NCBI GenBank assembly: GCA_963643505.1
Contig: CAVIKF010000026.1
Span: 1 to 7,293 of the forward strand
DNA: 7,293 nt
From: CAVEFW01 sp963643505
GTDB taxonomy: Bacteria > Actinomycetota > Coriobacteriia > Coriobacteriales > Eggerthellaceae
Direction of reading: 5' to 3'
Numbering within the stretch: position 1 is the stretch's first letter; each line of letters opens with the position of its first letter. Below are positions 5,399-7,293 of this stretch, piece after piece. Below the pieces are notes generated by a model, which searched no databases, had not been told where the DNA came from, and worked only from the letters and a program-made list of their open reading frames with translations. Both the position numbers and the translations under genes were made by a program.

Positions 5399-5434
5399 TT
5401 TTACCGCCATAATTTTCCGCCATTGGCGGTAAAA
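5399..5434 (-). promoter_or_regulatory. TTTTACCGCC repeats, probable operator of mini-Fic
   Basis: TTTTACCGCC (5399-5408) and GGCGGTAAAA (5425-5434) form a perfect 10-bp inverted repeat. A third half-site, TTTTCCGCC (5413-5421), lies between them in direct orientation to the first and itself makes a CCGCC-ATT-GGCGG hairpin with the right arm. The left arm overlaps the ribosome binding site of the gene starting at 5388. Tight spacing and three half-sites fit binding by the winged-helix domain encoded immediately downstream, that is, autoregulation; this is inference. Confidence 0.6.
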
Positions 5435-5483
5435 GCGAATAGCCCGAAGGCGTCTGCTCAGAATGAGTACAGTTTGCTACCTG

Positions 5484-5510
5484 AAAAAAATGCCGGGGGA
5501 CACCCCGGCA
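5484..5510 (-). terminator. Intrinsic terminator, minus strand
   Basis: TGCCGGGG (5491-5498) and CCCCGGCA (5503-5510) make a perfect 8-bp GC-rich stem with a 4-nt loop. Read on the minus strand it is followed by seven T (5490-5484). This is a textbook Rho-independent terminator for a transcript coming from the right, yet no convincing gene lies in the 600 bp upstream of it. The plus strand has only a weak outer stem, CTTGG (5512-5516) with CCAAG, followed by ATTTTTAT. Confidence 0.85.
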
Positions 5511-5706
5511 GCTTGGAAGTAACGCGCTTGCGCCACCAAGATTTTTATACCATATTTGAGAAGGTGTCCAATGACGGCTTTGCCGTTGCGTGAAACATTC
5601 AGCATGCACCACTGATGCGAGAGCGAGTTGTAGGAAACTTCAAGTCACTAGAAGCAATGGCGAATCATGGGAAAGCATCGGCAGCAAGTCACGATAACGT
5701 GCTGAT

Positions 5707-5724
5707 TTATTCCCACTCAATGGT
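5707..5724 (-). other. guaA 3'-end-like sequence, candidate attachment site
   Basis: On the minus strand the 18 bases read ACC ATT GAG TGG GAA TAA, encoding TIEWE and a stop, the near-universal C-terminus of GMP synthase (GuaA). The 3' end of guaA is a documented integration hotspot for genomic islands, which recreate this end on integration. Upstream codons (KPQTFA) do not match the usual SKPPATIEWE context, so guaA itself is not here. This would then be the island-distal attachment site. A coincidence in 18 bp is possible. Confidence 0.45.
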
Positions 5725-5812
5725 TGCGAAAGTCTGAGGTTTACGTATTTGTATGCTTTGTTGGGGCGCCGAAAACGGCTGAATTGCGCTGACCTGCGGC
5801 AACGTGAAAACA

Positions 5813-5895
5813 CGGGGACAAATTTGGGACAAAACTTTGAACTCAATCGTAAAATCAGCGCCCTTCGAAGCGTTGAGTTTGAATTTTTGTCCCCG
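5813..5895. repeat. GGGGACA...TGTCCCC inverted repeat, REP/MITE-like
   Basis: CGGGGACAAA (5813-5822) pairs perfectly with TTTGTCCCCG (5886-5895). An inner pair, AACTCAA (5840-5846) with TTGAGTT (5873-5879), extends the fold, and CTTCGAAG lies near the tip. A second GGGACA copy at about 5826-5831 gives the left arm a tandem look. CTGACCTGC occurs once on each side, 15-16 bp outside the stem. The form resembles REP-like elements or small nonautonomous transposons; integrase arm sites are an alternative given the nearby candidate attachment site. Confidence 0.55.
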
Positions 5896-6124
5896 AGATT
5901 TCTGTAACTCCCTGACCTGCAGTTTTAGTTTTCGGGTCTTGGTAACAAACCCTCAACTCATTCGCTACCTGGGGTTTTGCAAATGCACGCTTGAATAGGG
6001 CTATCCAATAAGAAAGCGGCATGGCAGCAAGCCCGAAACCAGACAGCAGGGAAGCCCGACGGGCATTCCGGTGCAGGAGCCTTTGATCTGGAACATGCGG
6101 TCGTGATAAGCGCCTCACTATGAC

Positions 6125-7293
6125 TCAGAAGTTCCTCGTCCTGAAATCGAGTCCCCGGCCGATTAGATCCGTCACGTTCTCGTGAATAATCCCGCTTCGA
6201 CGCTGTATGGGGTCTGCGCGGGTGATCACGAACTTGGGGTAGTTGTCTCGGATCTGCTCCAGCGGTCGGTACTCGCGATCCTCGGTCTTCTCGCTGTCCA
6301 TGATCGTCATGGCAACCTGCACGTAGGAGTAGCCCATGTCGCGCCCGCGCATGATGAAGTCGCATTCGAGCTTGCCTATGCGCCCCACGCTCACCTCGTA
6401 GCCCAGGCTCCTGGCGTATCTGTACACGATGTTCTCGAGCACGGGGCCGTAGTTGATCCTGTTGTCGGTGTTGAGCGCGAAGTAGAAGCTCAGGTCGGCG
6501 AGGTAGTACTTCTGCTCGCCCGCGAGCGACTTGCGCGATTTCACGTCGAAGCGGGTGCATTTGCTTACGATCTTGGCATCTTCGAGTACTTGCAGGTAGC
6601 GGTTGAGGGTCTCGCGGTTCATGCGCACCCCCTGCTTCGCCTCGAGGTCGGAGAGGATGTTGCTGAGCGACGTCGTCGCGCCGAAGTTGTTGATGATGTA
6701 GTCACGGACTATGTTGAAGACCGATACGTTCTTGATCTTGACGCGCCGCCTGATGTCCTTCTCGAAAATCTCCTGGATGACGGAATTCACATAGGCGCGC
6801 TTATCGGGCAGATTGGGGTAGTCCAGGGCCTTCGGGAATCCTCCGGCGAGGATGTACTCGTCGAGCTCAGCTGCGGGGTTCGGGTCTATGGTCAGCCCCA
6901 GGAACTCCTTCATCTCGCGGTACTCGCGGAAGTCAAGCGTCTGCATCTCGAACTCGACGTAGCGCCCCGTGAGCTTTGTGGAAAGCTCGCCGGACAGCAG
7001 ATAGGAGTTCGACCCCGTGATGAAGATAGAGAAGCCGCCCTCTGCGCGGAACTCGTTGACGACCTCCTCGAAGCCCTTGACGTTCTGGACCTCGTCGATG
7101 AAGAGGTACTTGAGCCCCTCCACCCGAAGCATGGGCTCGATCAGGCCCTCCAGCTGTTCCGCCGCCTTCACCGATCGGAACCCGTACCTGTCCAGGTCGA
7201 GGAAGGTTATGCGCTCGTCCGGCACGCCGCTTTCCCTTAGCTCTTCCTCGATCGTGCGCATGAGGCACGACTTGCCGCATCGGCGCACGCCCG
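6125..7293 (-). CDS. AAA+ ATPase with DUF4143 domain, 5' end cut by window
   Basis: The frame is open to the window edge, where it enters the gene inside Walker A (GVRRCGKS, coded at about 7291-7268), so the true start lies outside and about 20-40 residues are missing; the GTG at 7288 is not the start. Walker B is LKYLFIDEVQ, sensor-1-like strand is FITGSNSYLLS, followed by LAGGFPKAL. The DUF4143 half contains VSVGRIGKLECDF (E-x-D core) and YSYVQVAMTI. It shares the family layout with the ATPase at 506-1759 but is clearly divergent in sequence, and is closer to the fragment at 1880-2071. All core residues are present, so it is probably functional; cellular role unknown. The last residues are GRGLDFRTRNF. 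Confidence 0.88.
   Translation of the reverse strand, partial: GVRRCGKSCLMRTIEEELRESGVPDERITFLDLDRYGFRSVKAAEQLEGLIEPMLRVEGLKYLFIDEVQNVKGFEEVVNEFRAEGGFSIFITGSNSYLLSGELSTKLTGRYVEFEMQTLDFREYREMKEFLGLTIDPNPAAELDEYILAGGFPKALDYPNLPDKRAYVNSVIQEIFEKDIRRRVKIKNVSVFNIVRDYIINNFGATTSLSNILSDLEAKQGVRMNRETLNRYLQVLEDAKIVSKCTRFDVKSRKSLAGEQKYYLADLSFYFALNTDNRINYGPVLENIVYRYARSLGYEVSVGRIGKLECDFIMRGRDMGYSYVQVAMTIMDSEKTEDREYRPLEQIRDNYPKFVITRADPIQRRSGIIHENVTDLIGRGLDFRTRNF

Larger units (their letters stand above)
5511..6124. other. 600-bp gene-free region with site-specific features
   Basis: No protein-coding frame is convincing on either strand: frames are short, lack ribosome binding sites, or read through the terminator or hairpin. 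Composition is more AT-rich than the neighbouring genes. Contents: a guaA-3'-end-like sequence (5707-5724), a GGGGACA/TGTCCCC inverted repeat (5813-5895), two CTGACCTGC direct repeats (5789-5797, 5912-5920), and AAACCC/GGGTTT arms near 5950-5975. No tRNA cloverleaf was found. The right part probably holds the 3' leader of the ATPase ending at 6125. Confidence 0.5.

Noticed and set aside
5477..5605. Minus-strand frame of 42 codons beginning MLNVSRNGKAVIGHLLKYG
   Set aside because: Looks mildly protein-like but reads straight through the terminator stem and T-run, has no ribosome binding site and matches no family I know.
6001..6096. Minus-strand frame of 31 codons beginning MFQIKGSCTGMPVGLP
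   Set aside because: Too short, cysteine-rich end looks random, no ribosome binding site. It lies just after the ATPase stop and may be a fragment, but cannot be supported.
5640..6124. tRNA gene as the integration site
   Set aside because: No T-loop GGTTCGAATCC-type sequence or paired acceptor stem with cloverleaf spacing could be found on either strand.
6182..7240. A 352-codon open frame on the plus strand opposite the second ATPase
   Set aside because: Same reasoning: antisense shadow of a supported DUF4143 ATPase, Val/His/Leu/Glu-rich with no ribosome binding site.

Overview
The window looks like accessory DNA from a high-GC Actinobacterium, most likely a gut Coriobacteriia of the Eggerthella, Gordonibacter or Slackia type. 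That placement is inferred from the strong G/C preference at third codon positions, the multiple AAA+/DUF4143 ATPases, and the AbiE, Fic and HxlR/nitroreductase families. It was not tested by any search. No ribosomal, tRNA or housekeeping gene is present to anchor it.

Layout, left to right. Positions 1-505 are a gene graveyard. A perfect 12-bp palindrome that looks like an AbiE operator is followed by a strong ribosome binding site, the C-terminal end of an AbiEi-like antitoxin, and the first seven codons of an AbiEii-like toxin. That remnant abuts the 3'-truncated, amber-interrupted start of an unrecognised minus-strand gene. Positions 506-1759 hold an intact AAA+/DUF4143 ATPase with its own promoter. 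Positions 1760-2462 are a second graveyard: a start codon with an ideal ribosome binding site leading into scrambled sequence, a C-terminal piece of another DUF4143 ATPase, a C-terminally truncated TetR-family regulator, and the first 14 codons of a probable small membrane protein.

Positions 2663-5013 are the healthy part. A four-helix membrane protein (minus) and a TetR-family regulator (plus) diverge from a shared region with a near-perfect palindrome. Next, a nitroreductase (minus) and an HxlR-family regulator with a single cysteine (plus) diverge from an AT-rich region. Both are regulator/target pairs, and the second resembles the HypR-HypO redox pair of Bacillus subtilis.

Positions 5071-5434 carry an internally deleted fic gene. 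It keeps its promoter-proximal repeats, ribosome binding site, first seven codons and C-terminal winged-helix domain, but has no catalytic core. Positions 5435-6124 contain no convincing gene. They hold a minus-strand intrinsic terminator, a sequence matching the 3' end of guaA (a known genomic-island attachment site), and a GGGGACA/TGTCCCC hairpin flanked by 9-bp direct repeats. Positions 6125-7293 are a second AAA+/DUF4143 ATPase on the minus strand, cut by the window edge inside its Walker A motif.

The main theme is deletion scarring. At least three genes, and perhaps four, keep their translation start plus roughly 7-14 codons and lose the body behind them. One of these, the mini-Fic, remains an open, translatable, regulator-like gene. 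The defence or toxin-antitoxin-like families (AbiE, Fic, DUF4143 ATPases) and the putative attachment site fit a decaying island or a site of repeated insertion and deletion.
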